A program made the translations under genes and the position numbers. 64,000 nt of DNA from Streptomyces sp. PsTaAH-137. GTDB lineage: Bacteria; Actinomycetota; Actinomycetes; Streptomycetales; Streptomycetaceae. Shown here piece by piece: positions 52,246 to 60,766 of the stretch. Every line of letters starts with the position of its first letter. Position 1 is the stretch's first letter. The stretch covers positions 372,001 through 436,000 of the forward strand of contig NZ_QLLY01000003.1 of the NCBI RefSeq assembly GCF_003259365.1, given 5' to 3'. The notes below the pieces were generated by a model, which was not told the origin of the DNA, searched no databases, and saw only the letters and a list, made by a program, of their open reading frames with translations.

Positions 52246-52325
52246 TAGGGGCGCGGGGCTGTATCCGATATGCGGCTCCGCCGCGTGGGCGCGAGCAACC
52301 ACAGCGGACCCGCACCCGCGAAACC
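52246..52325. repeat. Interspersed intergenic repeat typical of Streptomyces
   Basis: This stretch (GGGGCGCGGGGCTGTATCCG, then ATGCGGCTCCGCCGCGTGGG, ending near CCCGCACCCGCGAAA) matches from memory a short repeat found many times between genes of Streptomyces chromosomes. It contains the small dyad GCGGC-TCC-GCCGC. Origin and function are unknown. Confidence 0.45.
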
Positions 52326-52329
52326 GGCC

Positions 52330-53118
52330 TCAGCTCTCGCGGCGATGCCGCGCAGGCCCCCCGGAGGACGACGCGGCCTCACCGGCGGCCTCCCGCTCCT
52401 TGGCGGCAGCCTCCTCGGCCTCCATCTCCGCGAACACGTCGATGGGCGGCGGAGCCTTGGCGAGGAAGACCCAGGTCAGCCACACGGCCAGCAGGAACGG
52501 CGGGATCTTCAGCGCGATGAGCACCCAGCCGAACTGCGTGTTGTCCGAGTCCGTGTCGGCCCAGAAGTACATCGGGAAGAGGATCGCGCACTTCGCGAGC
52601 AGGATGAGTCCCCAGGCCCAACTCGCCTTCGCGTAGGCCTTCTTGCGGCCGGGGTTGCGCGTCCGCCAGGACAGGTTCTCCTTGAACACCGGGCCGAGGA
52701 TCAGCCCGATGAGGGGAACACCGCAGAGCGTGGTCACGATGTACGCGAGCGCGAGCCCCAACGTGTAGAGCATGCCCGGCAGATAGAAGTCCTTGGCGTT
52801 GCCGGTCATCATCGCGAAGACGACACCGAACGCGACGCCGAAGACTCCGCTGAAGGCGTGCTTGACCGTGCCCTTCATGACCAGGCGCACGACGACGAGC
52901 ACCAGGGACACCGCGAGGGCCGCGATGGCCGACACGTGCAGGTCCTTGTTGATCGTGAAGATGGTCACGAAGAGGAGGCCGGGCACCACGGTCTCCACCA
53001 TGCCCCGGACTCCGCCGAAGGCATCGAAGAGAGCGGCCTCGGTCACCGCCCTGTCCGTGGTCGCGTCGGCGTCGGCACCGGCTTCGCGATCGGTCGGCTT
53101 GTCGTCGAGGGACGTCAC
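52330..53118 (-). CDS. DUF3159 membrane protein
   Basis: A 262-residue protein with five or six membrane segments between about residues 40 and 225, polar ends, and the family start DAFGGVRGMVETVVPGLLFV; SWRTRNPGRKKAYAKASWAWGLI is a conserved loop. DUF3159 proteins are actinobacterial and of unknown function. It lies next to K+-linked genes and 3 bases after the OB-fold gene, so the two are co-transcribed. Confidence 0.88.
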   Translation of the reverse strand: MTSLDDKPTDREAGADADATTDRAVTEAALFDAFGGVRGMVETVVPGLLFVTIFTINKDLHVSAIAALAVSLVLVVVRLVMKGTVKHAFSGVFGVAFGVVFAMMTGNAKDFYLPGMLYTLGLALAYIVTTLCGVPLIGLILGPVFKENLSWRTRNPGRKKAYAKASWAWGLILLAKCAILFPMYFWADTDSDNTQFGWVLIALKIPPFLLAVWLTWVFLAKAPPPIDVFAEMEAEEAAAKEREAAGEAASSSGGPARHRRES

Positions 53119-53121
53119 CGG

Positions 53122-53502
53122 CTACTCCCGTCCGAGCGGTCTGAGTTCGTATTTGGGGTTGAAGAGCACCCTACGGCCCCGGCTCATCGAGACACGGCCC
53201 GAAGCGATCAGCTTGCGGCCCGGCTCGATGCCCACGATCGAGCGCCGGCCGAGCCAGACCACGTCGAGCGCGGCCGAACCGTCGAACAACTCCGCTTCCA
53301 GGGCGGGGACTCCGGCGCGTGGCCGCAGGGTCACCGTGCGCAACGTACCAGTAACCGTCACGATCTGTCGGTCGTGGCAGTCACCGATCCGTGTACAGCC
53401 AGTGGTCTCCGAGTCCTCGCGCAGCTCCTCCGACTCCAGGTCCTCCTGCGAGGTGGAGAGTCGGTCGAGCATGCGCCGGAAACGGCCCGCAACAGCACTC
53501 AT
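53122..53502 (-). CDS. OB-fold nucleic-acid-binding protein
   Basis: A 126-residue protein: a charged N-terminal region, then an OB-fold (IVTVTGTLRTVTLRPRAGVPALEAELFDGSAALDVVWLGRRSIVGIEPGRKLIASGRV), the tRNA_anti/RecG-like type. The start at 53502 (MSAVAGRFRRML) is chosen over an upstream ATG that adds low-complexity sequence. It forms a two-gene unit with the DUF3159 gene. DNA/RNA binding is inferred from the fold. Confidence 0.82.
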   Translation of the reverse strand: MSAVAGRFRRMLDRLSTSQEDLESEELREDSETTGCTRIGDCHDRQIVTVTGTLRTVTLRPRAGVPALEAELFDGSAALDVVWLGRRSIVGIEPGRKLIASGRVSMSRGRRVLFNPKYELRPLGRE

Positions 53503-53542
53503 ACTTGAAGCGTACCCGGGCCCACCGGCACGGACGCAGGGG

Positions 53543-54226
53543 CTACTTCTCGAACCTGTACCCCATTCCCGGCTCCGTAATGAAGTGCCGCGGATGGGAG
53601 GGATCGGTCTCCAGCTTCCGGCGCAGCTGCGCCATGTACACACGGAGATAGTTCGTCTCCGTACCGTAGGACGGCCCCCACACTTCCTGAAGCAGTTGCT
53701 TCTGGCTCACCAGTCGTCCCGTGTTGCGCACCAGCACCTCCAGGAGGTGCCATTCCGTCGGGGTGAGGCGTACGTCTCGGCCGGCCCGGTTGACCTTCTT
53801 GGCGGCCATGTCGACGGTGAAGTCGGACGTCTCGACGATGCCCTCGTCCTCACCGCCGCCGGTCGGCTCGGCCCGCCGCACGGCCGCCCGCAGGCGGGCG
53901 AGGAGTTCGTCCATGCCGAAGGGCTTGGTGACGTAGTCGTCGGCGCCCGCGTCGAGCGCCTCGACCTTCTCGTCCGACGAGTGCCGGGCGGACAGCACCA
54001 GGATCGGCACCCGGGTCCAGCCGCGCAGGCCCCTGATCACCTCGACACCGTCCATGTCGGGCAGGCCGAGGTCGAGCACGATGACGTCCGGGTGGCGTGC
54101 GGCGGCGAGCTGCAGCGCCTGCGCGCCGTCCGCGGCGGCGTCCACCTCGTACTTGCGCGCCTTCAGGTTGATGACGAGGGCGCGGACGATCTGCGGTTCG
54201 TCGTCGACCACGAGCACCCGGGTCAT
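53543..54226 (-). CDS. kdpE: Response regulator KdpE
   Basis: A 227-residue OmpR-family regulator. The receiver domain has the acidic pocket (VVDDEP), phospho-acceptor Asp52 in VLDLGLPDMDG and Lys in YVTKPF; the C-terminal winged helix spans about residues 130-225 (LTPTEWHLLEVLVRNTGRLVSQKQLLQEVWG). Paired with KdpD by a 4-base overlap. KdpE activates kdpFABC, which is not in the window. Confidence 0.92.
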   Translation of the reverse strand: MTRVLVVDDEPQIVRALVINLKARKYEVDAAADGAQALQLAAARHPDVIVLDLGLPDMDGVEVIRGLRGWTRVPILVLSARHSSDEKVEALDAGADDYVTKPFGMDELLARLRAAVRRAEPTGGGEDEGIVETSDFTVDMAAKKVNRAGRDVRLTPTEWHLLEVLVRNTGRLVSQKQLLQEVWGPSYGTETNYLRVYMAQLRRKLETDPSHPRHFITEPGMGYRFEK

Positions 54227-56799
54227 GCGGACCTGCCTCTCTGAGCTGTCGTACGGATCAAGGGTTGATCAAGTGCGGTGTACGGCGCCCGGTCCGTGTG
54301 CGCCGCGCGCAGGGTGAGGACCATGGTGAGGCCGCCGCCCGGGGTGTCCTCGGCGGTGAGCGTGCCGCCCATGGCCTCGGCGAAGCCCCGCGCGACCGCG
54401 AGCCCGAGACCCACACCGGCGCCCCGGGGAGCGTCGCCGTAGCGCTGGAACGGGGCGAAGATGCGGTCCTTCGCCTCGTCCGGGACGCCGGGGCCGCGGT
54501 CGACGACCCGCAGCTCCACCCGGTCCCCCAGCGCGCTGGCGGCGACGAGGACCGGCTCGTCGGGCGGGCTGTACTTGACGGCGTTCTCGACGATGTTGGC
54601 CACCGCCCGCTCCAGGAGGCCCTTGTCGACGCTGACCATGGGCAGGGTCTCGGGGACGTCGAGATCGACGCTCAGGTCGGGGTCCGGTACGCCGACCAGG
54701 GCGAGCGGGACCACTTCGTCGAGGTCGGTCTCCCTGATCAGCGGGGTGACCGTGCCGGTCTGGAGGCGGGACATGTCCAGCAGGTTCCCGACCAGGTGAT
54801 CGAGGCGGTCGGCGCCCTCCTCGATCCCGGCGAGCAGTTCCGCCTGGTCCTCGTCCGACCATTCGACGTCCTCGGAGCGCAGGGACGACACGGATGCCTT
54901 GATCCCGGCCAGCGGGGTGCGCAGATCATGCGAGACGGCCGCCAGGAGGGCCGTACGGATGCGGTTGCCCTCGGCGAGCGAGCGGGCCTGGTCGGCCTCG
55001 GAGCGCAGCCGCTGGCGGTCGAGGACGACGGCGGCCTGCGCGGCGAAGGCGGCGAGGACGCGCCGGTCCTCGGCGGGCAGCACGCGGCCGGACAGGACGA
55101 GCGCCGTGCGGTCGCCCACCGGCATGTCCACGTCGGCGTCCTCGGGGCGCCCGAGCGGCCGTGGCCCGACGCTGCCCGCGCAGGTCCAGGGCTCGGTGTC
55201 GCCGGCCCGTTCCAGGAGGGCGACGGAGTCCATCGCGAAGGTCTCCCGTACGCGTTCCAGGAGGGCTTCCAGACTGGTCTCGCCGCGCAGCACGCTGCCC
55301 GCGAGGAACGACAGGATCTCGGACTCGGCGCGCAGCCTGGCCGCCTGGTGGGTGCGCCGGGCCGCCAGGTCCACCACGGACGCCACCGACACCGCGACCC
55401 CGACGAAGATGGCGATGGCCACGATGTTCTTCGGGTCCGCGACGGTCCACAGGTGCAGCGGCGGGGTGAAGTAGTAGTTCAGCAGGAGCGAGCCGAACGC
55501 CGCCGAGGCGAGCGCCGGGAGCAGCCCGCCGACCAGCGCCGCCGCCACGATCAGCGACAGGAACAGCAGCATGTCGTTGGCGAGGCCGAGGTCGGCATCC
55601 ACGTTGGTGAGGATCAGTGCGAGCAGCGCGGGTCCGCCGACGCCGATGAGCCAGCCCCACACGACGCGGGAGCGGCCGAGCCGGGCGCCGCGCGCGACGG
55701 GCAGGCCGCGCCCCTTGGCGACCTCCTCGTGCGTGACGATGTGCACGTCGAGGTCGGGGCCCGACTCGCGGGCGACGGTGGCGCCGACGCCGGGCCCGAA
55801 CATGTACTGCCAGGTCTTGCGGCGGGAGGAGCCGAGCACGATCTGCGTGGCGTTGATCCCGCGCGCGAACTCCAGGAGGGCGGCGGGGATGTCGTCGCCG
55901 ATCACATGGTGGAACGTTCCGCCGAGGTCCTCGACCAGGGTGCGCTGGAGCGCCAGCTCCTTGGGGGACGCGGCCGTGAGCCCGTCGCTGCGGGCGATGT
56001 ACACGGCCAGGACCTCGCCCCCGGCGCCCTTCTCCGCGAGCCGCGCCGCCCGCCTGATCAGCGTACGGCCCTCGGGACCGCCCGTGAGGCCGACGACGAT
56101 GCGCTCGCGGGCCTGCCAGGTGGAGCGGATGTTGTGCTCGCCCCGGTACTGCTGGAGGTACTCGTCGGCCCGGTCGGCGACCCAGAGCAGGGCCAGCTCG
56201 CGCAGGGCCGTGAGGTTGCCGGGGCGGAAGTAGTTGGAGAGGGCCGCGTCGACCTTGTCCGGCTTGTAGATGTTGCCGTGCGCCATCCGGCGGCGCAGCG
56301 ACTGGGGCGACATGTCGACCAGCTCGATCTGGTCGGCGCGCCGGACCACCTCGTCCGGGACGGTCTCGCGCTGCCGGACCCCGGTGATCGACTCGACGAC
56401 GTCGCCCAGCGACTCCAGGTGCTGGATGTTGACCGTCGAGACGACGTCGATGCCGGCGGCGAGCAGTTCCTCGACGTCCTGCCACCGCTTGGCGTTGCGG
56501 GAGCCCGGGACGTTCGTGTGGGCCAGTTCGTCGACGAGGGCGACGGCGGGCGCCCGGTGCAGGACGGCGTCCACGTCCATCTCGTGGAAGACCGACCCGC
56601 GGTACCCGATCTCCGCCCGCGCGACCTGCTCCAGGCCGTGCAGCATCACCTCGGTGCGGGTCCGCCCGTGGTGCTCGACGAACGCGACCACGCAGTCCGT
56701 ACCGCGCTCGACGCGGCGGTGCGCCTCGGAGAGCATCGCGTACGTCTTGCCGACGCCCGGTGCCGATCCGAGATAGATCCGTAGCTTGCCGCGTCCCAT
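54223..56799 (-). CDS. kdpD: Osmosensitive K+ channel histidine kinase KdpD
   Basis: An 858-residue sensor kinase. The KdpD-specific N-terminal domain includes a Walker A-like GSAPGVGKTY (11-20) and VDELAHTNVPG; a USP domain follows at about 235-360 (IVVGLTGGPEGRTLIRRAARLAE; ATQIVLGSSRRK). Four membrane segments lie at about 375-475, then a GAF-like region, the phospho-acceptor His in SHDLRTPLAG and the ATPase core (NIVENAVKYSPPDEP, DRGPGVPDEAKDRIF, GVGLGLAVARG). The start at 56799 (MGRGKLRIYLG) matches the family; an upstream in-frame ATG at 56829 is possible. It senses K+ limitation or osmotic stress. Confidence 0.93.
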   Translation of the reverse strand: MGRGKLRIYLGSAPGVGKTYAMLSEAHRRVERGTDCVVAFVEHHGRTRTEVMLHGLEQVARAEIGYRGSVFHEMDVDAVLHRAPAVALVDELAHTNVPGSRNAKRWQDVEELLAAGIDVVSTVNIQHLESLGDVVESITGVRQRETVPDEVVRRADQIELVDMSPQSLRRRMAHGNIYKPDKVDAALSNYFRPGNLTALRELALLWVADRADEYLQQYRGEHNIRSTWQARERIVVGLTGGPEGRTLIRRAARLAEKGAGGEVLAVYIARSDGLTAASPKELALQRTLVEDLGGTFHHVIGDDIPAALLEFARGINATQIVLGSSRRKTWQYMFGPGVGATVARESGPDLDVHIVTHEEVAKGRGLPVARGARLGRSRVVWGWLIGVGGPALLALILTNVDADLGLANDMLLFLSLIVAAALVGGLLPALASAAFGSLLLNYYFTPPLHLWTVADPKNIVAIAIFVGVAVSVASVVDLAARRTHQAARLRAESEILSFLAGSVLRGETSLEALLERVRETFAMDSVALLERAGDTEPWTCAGSVGPRPLGRPEDADVDMPVGDRTALVLSGRVLPAEDRRVLAAFAAQAAVVLDRQRLRSEADQARSLAEGNRIRTALLAAVSHDLRTPLAGIKASVSSLRSEDVEWSDEDQAELLAGIEEGADRLDHLVGNLLDMSRLQTGTVTPLIRETDLDEVVPLALVGVPDPDLSVDLDVPETLPMVSVDKGLLERAVANIVENAVKYSPPDEPVLVAASALGDRVELRVVDRGPGVPDEAKDRIFAPFQRYGDAPRGAGVGLGLAVARGFAEAMGGTLTAEDTPGGGLTMVLTLRAAHTDRAPYTALDQPLIRTTAQRGRSA

Positions 56800-56936
56800 G
56801 GCCCCATTGTCTTTCAGTCGCCGCTCCACGCAGCGTCGACCTTACGGCCAGCAAGTCGGACAAAAGGGATGGATGTCTGGTGGGCGGGCGGCTTTGACGC
56901 AACCCTGATGCGCCGGAGCCGCCCGCCCGCGTACGG

Positions 56937-58157
56937 CTAACTCGGGTTCTCGGCGTGCGTCAGGGTCTCCCAGGCGACGAACAGGTTGTTGGACCCGGCG
57001 GGCCGCTGCTGCTCGGTGAGCTTCTGGGTGTTGGTCATCGCGGTGCCGAGGCGGGTGTGCAGCGCGTTGTACCCGACCTCCGTGACCGGTCCGAGGCCGC
57101 GGTTGACGCTGCCGCCGCACAGCGAGGCGGGCGGCGCCTCGCCGAGCTCGTACCTGGCCTGGAAGCCGAGCGCCTGCCGCAGCCGCTCGCCGACGTCCGT
57201 GCCGTACAGGTCCTGGCCCTGGATGCGGCTGGTCTCGGCGATGTGCGAGATGGCCGAGATGCCGTACCCGGTGTGCGTGAAGTCGCGGCAGGTCTCCTGC
57301 GTCAGGCCCGTCGTGAACGTCGACTGCCCCTGCCAGTAGCTGACGATCTTCGCCTTGGTGTCGAGGTTCTGACTGGGCACGGTCTTGGGCAGGTCGCCGT
57401 CCGAGGCCAGATAGACGTACGCGGCCGTGCGCGTGCGGAACTTCGCCATGGCCTTGTCGTACGAGGTCTTGTCCTCCAGGAAGACGGAGATCCCGACGGC
57501 GGCCTCCATCATCGACAGCTCCCAGTTGCCGTTGGAGTTGGAGCCGCCTATGACCTTGGGCAGGTAGACGTCGCGCAGCATCGTCTTGAAGCGGGCCTCG
57601 TTGGCCCAGCCGCCGCTGTAGGTGTACTTGATGATCTCGGCGGCCTTGGGCCAGGAGGAGCCGGCCCAGCCGGTCTGGAGGGGCGCGTTGCTGTTGGTGT
57701 GCTCCTTGATCGTGCCGGACCAGGCGTCCATGAGCGCGATGGACTTCTTCGCGTAGCGCTCGTCACGGGTGAAGTACCAGGCGAGGGCGTCGGTGTACGC
57801 GGCTATCGCGTCCTCGCGCTCGTCGGTGCAGCCGTAGTTGGGGTTGGAGTACGAGCCGCACTCGACGGTGGCGCGGGGCTTGGGGGTGCGGTTCAGGTCC
57901 GCGTACTTGCTGGCCATCATCTGGTCGTAGGCGCTCTTCCAGGGCTGCGCCCCGGCGTCGACCTTGGCCTTGGCGAAGTCCAGCTGCCCCTTGGAGACGG
58001 TGACGCCGGGGTGGGCGAAGGTGCTCGGCGCCGCGTCGGCACGGTCGGCGCCGGGCCAGGCGAGGACACCGGCGACGAGGGCGGTGACGGTGGTCGTCAG
58101 GGTGGCGAGCAGGGCGGTGCGCGAGCGTCTGTGACGAGCCTGCATGGTGGGGGCCAT
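56937..58157 (-). CDS. Secreted alginate-lyase-family protein
   Basis: A 406-residue protein with a basic N-terminus and hydrophobic signal segment (ALLATLTTTVTALVAGVLAW) ending near ADAAPST. The mature region fits the alginate_lyase (PL5-like, alpha/alpha-barrel) family: NTRx-type alternation of helices, SNGNWELSMMEAAVGISVFLEDK with the candidate active-site Asn and Glu, and FTHTGYGISAISHIAE with His and Tyr. It probably cleaves a uronic-acid-containing polysaccharide outside the cell. Start may also be 58145 or 58187. A promoter is visible upstream. Confidence 0.85.
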   Translation of the reverse strand: MAPTMQARHRRSRTALLATLTTTVTALVAGVLAWPGADRADAAPSTFAHPGVTVSKGQLDFAKAKVDAGAQPWKSAYDQMMASKYADLNRTPKPRATVECGSYSNPNYGCTDEREDAIAAYTDALAWYFTRDERYAKKSIALMDAWSGTIKEHTNSNAPLQTGWAGSSWPKAAEIIKYTYSGGWANEARFKTMLRDVYLPKVIGGSNSNGNWELSMMEAAVGISVFLEDKTSYDKAMAKFRTRTAAYVYLASDGDLPKTVPSQNLDTKAKIVSYWQGQSTFTTGLTQETCRDFTHTGYGISAISHIAETSRIQGQDLYGTDVGERLRQALGFQARYELGEAPPASLCGGSVNRGLGPVTEVGYNALHTRLGTAMTNTQKLTEQQRPAGSNNLFVAWETLTHAENPS

Positions 58158-58211
58158 CCGTTCTCGTATATGAACGTGGGGCGCCAATGTGAACTCTGGC
58201 GTTGGCCGGTG

Positions 58212-58240
58212 ACCCTAGGTACGGACCAGCCTTCCGTCAA
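58212..58240 (-). promoter_or_regulatory. Promoter of the alginate-lyase-family gene
   Basis: On the minus strand TTGACG (58235-58240) and TAGGGT (58212-58217) are separated by exactly 17 bases, close to the Streptomyces housekeeping consensus. Transcription would start near 58205, about 48 bases before the start codon. Confidence 0.6.
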
Positions 58241-58277
58241 GTACTGAAGAAAGAACGGCAGTTGATAGCCGGGCAGC

Positions 58278-58322
58278 GAAAAGCCGGGGGCCGCGCACCC
58301 TCGCGGATGCGCGGCCCCCGGC
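58278..58322 (-). terminator. Terminator of the DUF3710/dut/PaaI operon
   Basis: A 15-bp perfect stem (58283-58297 with 58308-58322, 10-base loop) is followed on the minus strand by TTTTC. It lies 23 bases after the DUF3710 stop. Confidence 0.82.
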
Positions 58323-58344
58323 CACGTACGACGAACCTGCGGTG

Positions 58345-59121
58345 TCAGCGCACCTCGGTGATCTCCGGGCCGCGGGCCAGCTGGCCCATGCCGCCGGAGA
58401 AGCGCGAGGCCTCCTGAGCGTCCTGAGCGGCGCCCTCGGCGACCATCTGCGCGTCGTCGGGGAGCTTGAGGACGATCGGGTCGCGCGGGGCCATCGGACC
58501 CTCGCCGCGCACCACGACCGTGTCCCGGAAGATCTGCTCCAGGAGACCGGCGGCCTGCGGCTGCACCGCGCCCTGGCCCGAGATCACTCCGCGCAGGAAC
58601 CAGCGCGGACCGTCCACACCGATGAACCGGACGACCTGGAAGCCGCCCGTGCCGTCGGGCAGCTGCACCGGCACCTGGGCGCGCAGCTCCCAGCCGAGCG
58701 AGCCCTCGATCTCGTCGATCACACCACCCTGCTGGGTGATGCCCGTGGCGATCTCCTCGCGGACCTCGCCCCAGATGCCCTCCTTCTTGGGGGCGGCGAA
58801 GGCCTGCAGCTGGATCGCGCTGTCCCTCAGGACGACGGTCGCGGCGACGATCGCGTCACCCGCGACCTCCACCCGCAGCTCCATGCCCTCGACACCGGGG
58901 ACGAAGAGCCCGCCGAGGTCGACCCGGCCCTCGCCGGGCTCACGGACCTCGGAGCCGTCCCAGGGACCGTCGGGACGCGGCTCGGGCTCGAGTCGCACCC
59001 GCTGCGACCCGGCTGCGGCCTCATCGGCACCGTCGGCGCTGTCGTCGACGACCTGCTCGGCCTCGCCCGCCGCGTCCACTGCGTCCTCAGCGGAGCTGTT
59101 CTTCTTGCGACGTCCGAACAC
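58345..59121 (-). CDS. DUF3710 protein
   Basis: A 258-residue actinobacterial protein of unknown function. It starts FGRRKKNS after a GTG codon, has an acidic disordered region to about residue 70, then the conserved DUF3710 core (LRVEVAGDAIVAATVVLRDSAIQLQAFAAPKKEGIWGEVREEIATGI; later RFIGVDGPRWFLRGVISG). It lies 1 base after dut and is the last gene before a terminator. Conserved linkage to dut is usual in actinobacteria. Confidence 0.9.
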   Translation of the reverse strand: MFGRRKKNSSAEDAVDAAGEAEQVVDDSADGADEAAAGSQRVRLEPEPRPDGPWDGSEVREPGEGRVDLGGLFVPGVEGMELRVEVAGDAIVAATVVLRDSAIQLQAFAAPKKEGIWGEVREEIATGITQQGGVIDEIEGSLGWELRAQVPVQLPDGTGGFQVVRFIGVDGPRWFLRGVISGQGAVQPQAAGLLEQIFRDTVVVRGEGPMAPRDPIVLKLPDDAQMVAEGAAQDAQEASRFSGGMGQLARGPEITEVR

Positions 59122-59122
59122 G

Positions 59123-59668
59123 TCACTGTCCTTCCCGGTCGGATACGACCGAAGCGTATCGATTCCCACCCTTTTGACCGTCTGTGTCCTCGACGGTCCC
59201 GGCGGAGACACCCACAGAGGCATGCCCGCCGGTGGACCCGAAGCCCCCCTCGGCCCGCGCCGATCCGGGAAGCTCCGCGACCTCGTGGAAGCGGACCTTC
59301 TCGACCTGCTGGACGACCAGTTGGGCAATCCGGTCGAAGCGCTCGAACCGCACGCTCTCGCGCGGGTCGAGATTCACCACGATCACCTTGATCTCTCCAC
59401 GGTACCCGGCATCCACCGTCCCCGGGGCATTCACCAGAGCGACACCGCAGCGCGCGGCAAGCCCGGATCGCGGGTGCACGAAGGCCGCGTACCCCTCGGG
59501 CAGGGCGACAGACACCCCGGTGGGCAGCACGGTCCGCTCGCCGGGAGCGAGTTCGTACGCCTCCGTGGTCCGCAGATCGGCGCCGGCGTCGCCCGGCTGC
59601 GCGTACGCAGGCAGCGGTACATCGGGGTCGACGCGCCGGATGAGCACGTCAAGGAACTGCTGGGTCAA
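59123..59668 (-). CDS. dut: dUTP diphosphatase
   Basis: A 181-residue trimeric-type dUTPase, which hydrolyses dUTP to dUMP. All five family motifs are visible: PGDAGADLR, HPRSGLAARCGV, GTVDAGYRGEIKVIVVN, RIAQLVVQQV and the C-terminal P-loop-like GGFGSTGGH. After motif 5 there is a longer than usual tail of about 38 residues. The TTG at 59668 is preferred because it overlaps the upstream stop (TTGA) and follows AGGTG; a GTG seven codons later is possible. Confidence 0.92.
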   Translation of the reverse strand: MTQQFLDVLIRRVDPDVPLPAYAQPGDAGADLRTTEAYELAPGERTVLPTGVSVALPEGYAAFVHPRSGLAARCGVALVNAPGTVDAGYRGEIKVIVVNLDPRESVRFERFDRIAQLVVQQVEKVRFHEVAELPGSARAEGGFGSTGGHASVGVSAGTVEDTDGQKGGNRYASVVSDREGQ

Positions 59669-60249
59669 GGGTTCACCTCGAAGGCACGGGCGCGCCGGAC
59701 CTGGTCCGGGTCGCTCATGGCCGCCCGGATCTCCTCCTGGCGGCCGTTGTCGATGAAGTGGTCGACCTTCACCTCGATGAAGAGGGCGTCGGCACGGACG
59801 GCGACGGGCCCGTCGGGGCCGCCGATCCGGCCGGTCGCGGTCGAGTAGATCTTGCGCCCGGCCACCGCGGTGATCTCGGCGGACAGGTGCAGCACGGTGC
59901 CCACCGGCACGGGCCGCACGTAGTCCGTCTCGAGGCGTCCCGTGACGGCGATGGCCTGCGTCAGCCAGTTCAGCGAGCCCAGCGTCTCGTCGAGCGCGGT
60001 GGCCAGCAGGCCGCCGTGCGCGAGGCCCGGGGCGCCCTGGTGCTCGGGGCGTACGGTGAACTCGGCGGTGACGGTGACGCCGTCGCCGGCCCGCGCCGCC
60101 AGATGCAGCCCGTGCGGCTGCTCGCCGCCGCAGCCGAAACAGTGTCCGTAGTGCGGGCCGAGGAGTTCGCCGGGGGCGGGCGCGTCGGGGTGCCGCACCG
60201 GCGCTATCGCGTCGGCCGGGGGCGTCAGAGCTGCTGAAGTACCACTCAC
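59665..60249 (-). CDS. PaaI-family hotdog thioesterase
   Basis: A 194-residue hotdog-fold protein. HYGHCFGCGGEQPHGLHLAARA, then HQGAPGLAHGGLLATALDETLG with the active-site region, and RLETDYVRPVPVGTVLHLSAEI are typical of PaaI-type acyl-CoA thioesterases. The GTG start at 60249 is 58 bases from the divergent DUF3093 gene. It is the first gene of the operon that continues with dut (4-base overlap) and DUF3710. Substrate unknown. Confidence 0.88.
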   Translation of the reverse strand: MSGTSAALTPPADAIAPVRHPDAPAPGELLGPHYGHCFGCGGEQPHGLHLAARAGDGVTVTAEFTVRPEHQGAPGLAHGGLLATALDETLGSLNWLTQAIAVTGRLETDYVRPVPVGTVLHLSAEITAVAGRKIYSTATGRIGGPDGPVAVRADALFIEVKVDHFIDNGRQEEIRAAMSDPDQVRRARAFEVNP

Positions 60250-60307
60250 AGGCGCAGACCTTACCCGCGAGTCCTGTGCCCGCACGCATCGTGCCAAGCT
60301 AGTCCGC

Positions 60308-60766
60308 ATGGAGCTCTCGACGACGCCGTACGAAGAACGACTCACCGCGCCCCGTTCGTGGTGGGTCATCACCTTTCTCGTCGGTGTCGCGGGCGGCATC
60401 ATCGCGCTGCCCTTCGGCACGCTCCCGCTGCTCGGCGGCTTCGTCGTCTTCCTGCTCGCCGCGGCCGTCATCACCAGCTCGTACGGGTCGATCCGGATCC
60501 GTGTCGTGGGCGACTCGCTGATCGCGGGCGACGCGAAGATCCCGCTGTCCGCGCTGGGCGCCGTGGAGGTGCTCGACGCCGAGGAGGCGCGCGCCTGGCG
60601 CATGCACAAGGCGGACCCGCGCGCCTTCATGCTCCTGCGCAGCTATGTGCCGACGGCGGTGCGGGCCGAGGTCATCGACCCGCAGGACCCCACCCCGTAC
60701 CTCTACCTGTCGACCCGGGAACCTGAAGTTTTGGCAAAGGCTCTGGGCGGCGGGTCAGCCGCTTAG
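60308..60766 (+). CDS. DUF3093 membrane protein
   Basis: A 152-residue actinobacterial protein with two membrane segments near the N-terminus (about residues 18-55) and a cytosolic PH-like domain (IRIRVVGDSLIAGDAKIPLSALGAVEVLDAEEARAWR; YLYLSTREPEVLAKAL). Function unknown. Its 3' end overlaps the convergent gene by 12 bases. Confidence 0.9.
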   Translation: MELSTTPYEERLTAPRSWWVITFLVGVAGGIIALPFGTLPLLGGFVVFLLAAAVITSSYGSIRIRVVGDSLIAGDAKIPLSALGAVEVLDAEEARAWRMHKADPRAFMLLRSYVPTAVRAEVIDPQDPTPYLYLSTREPEVLAKALGGGSAA

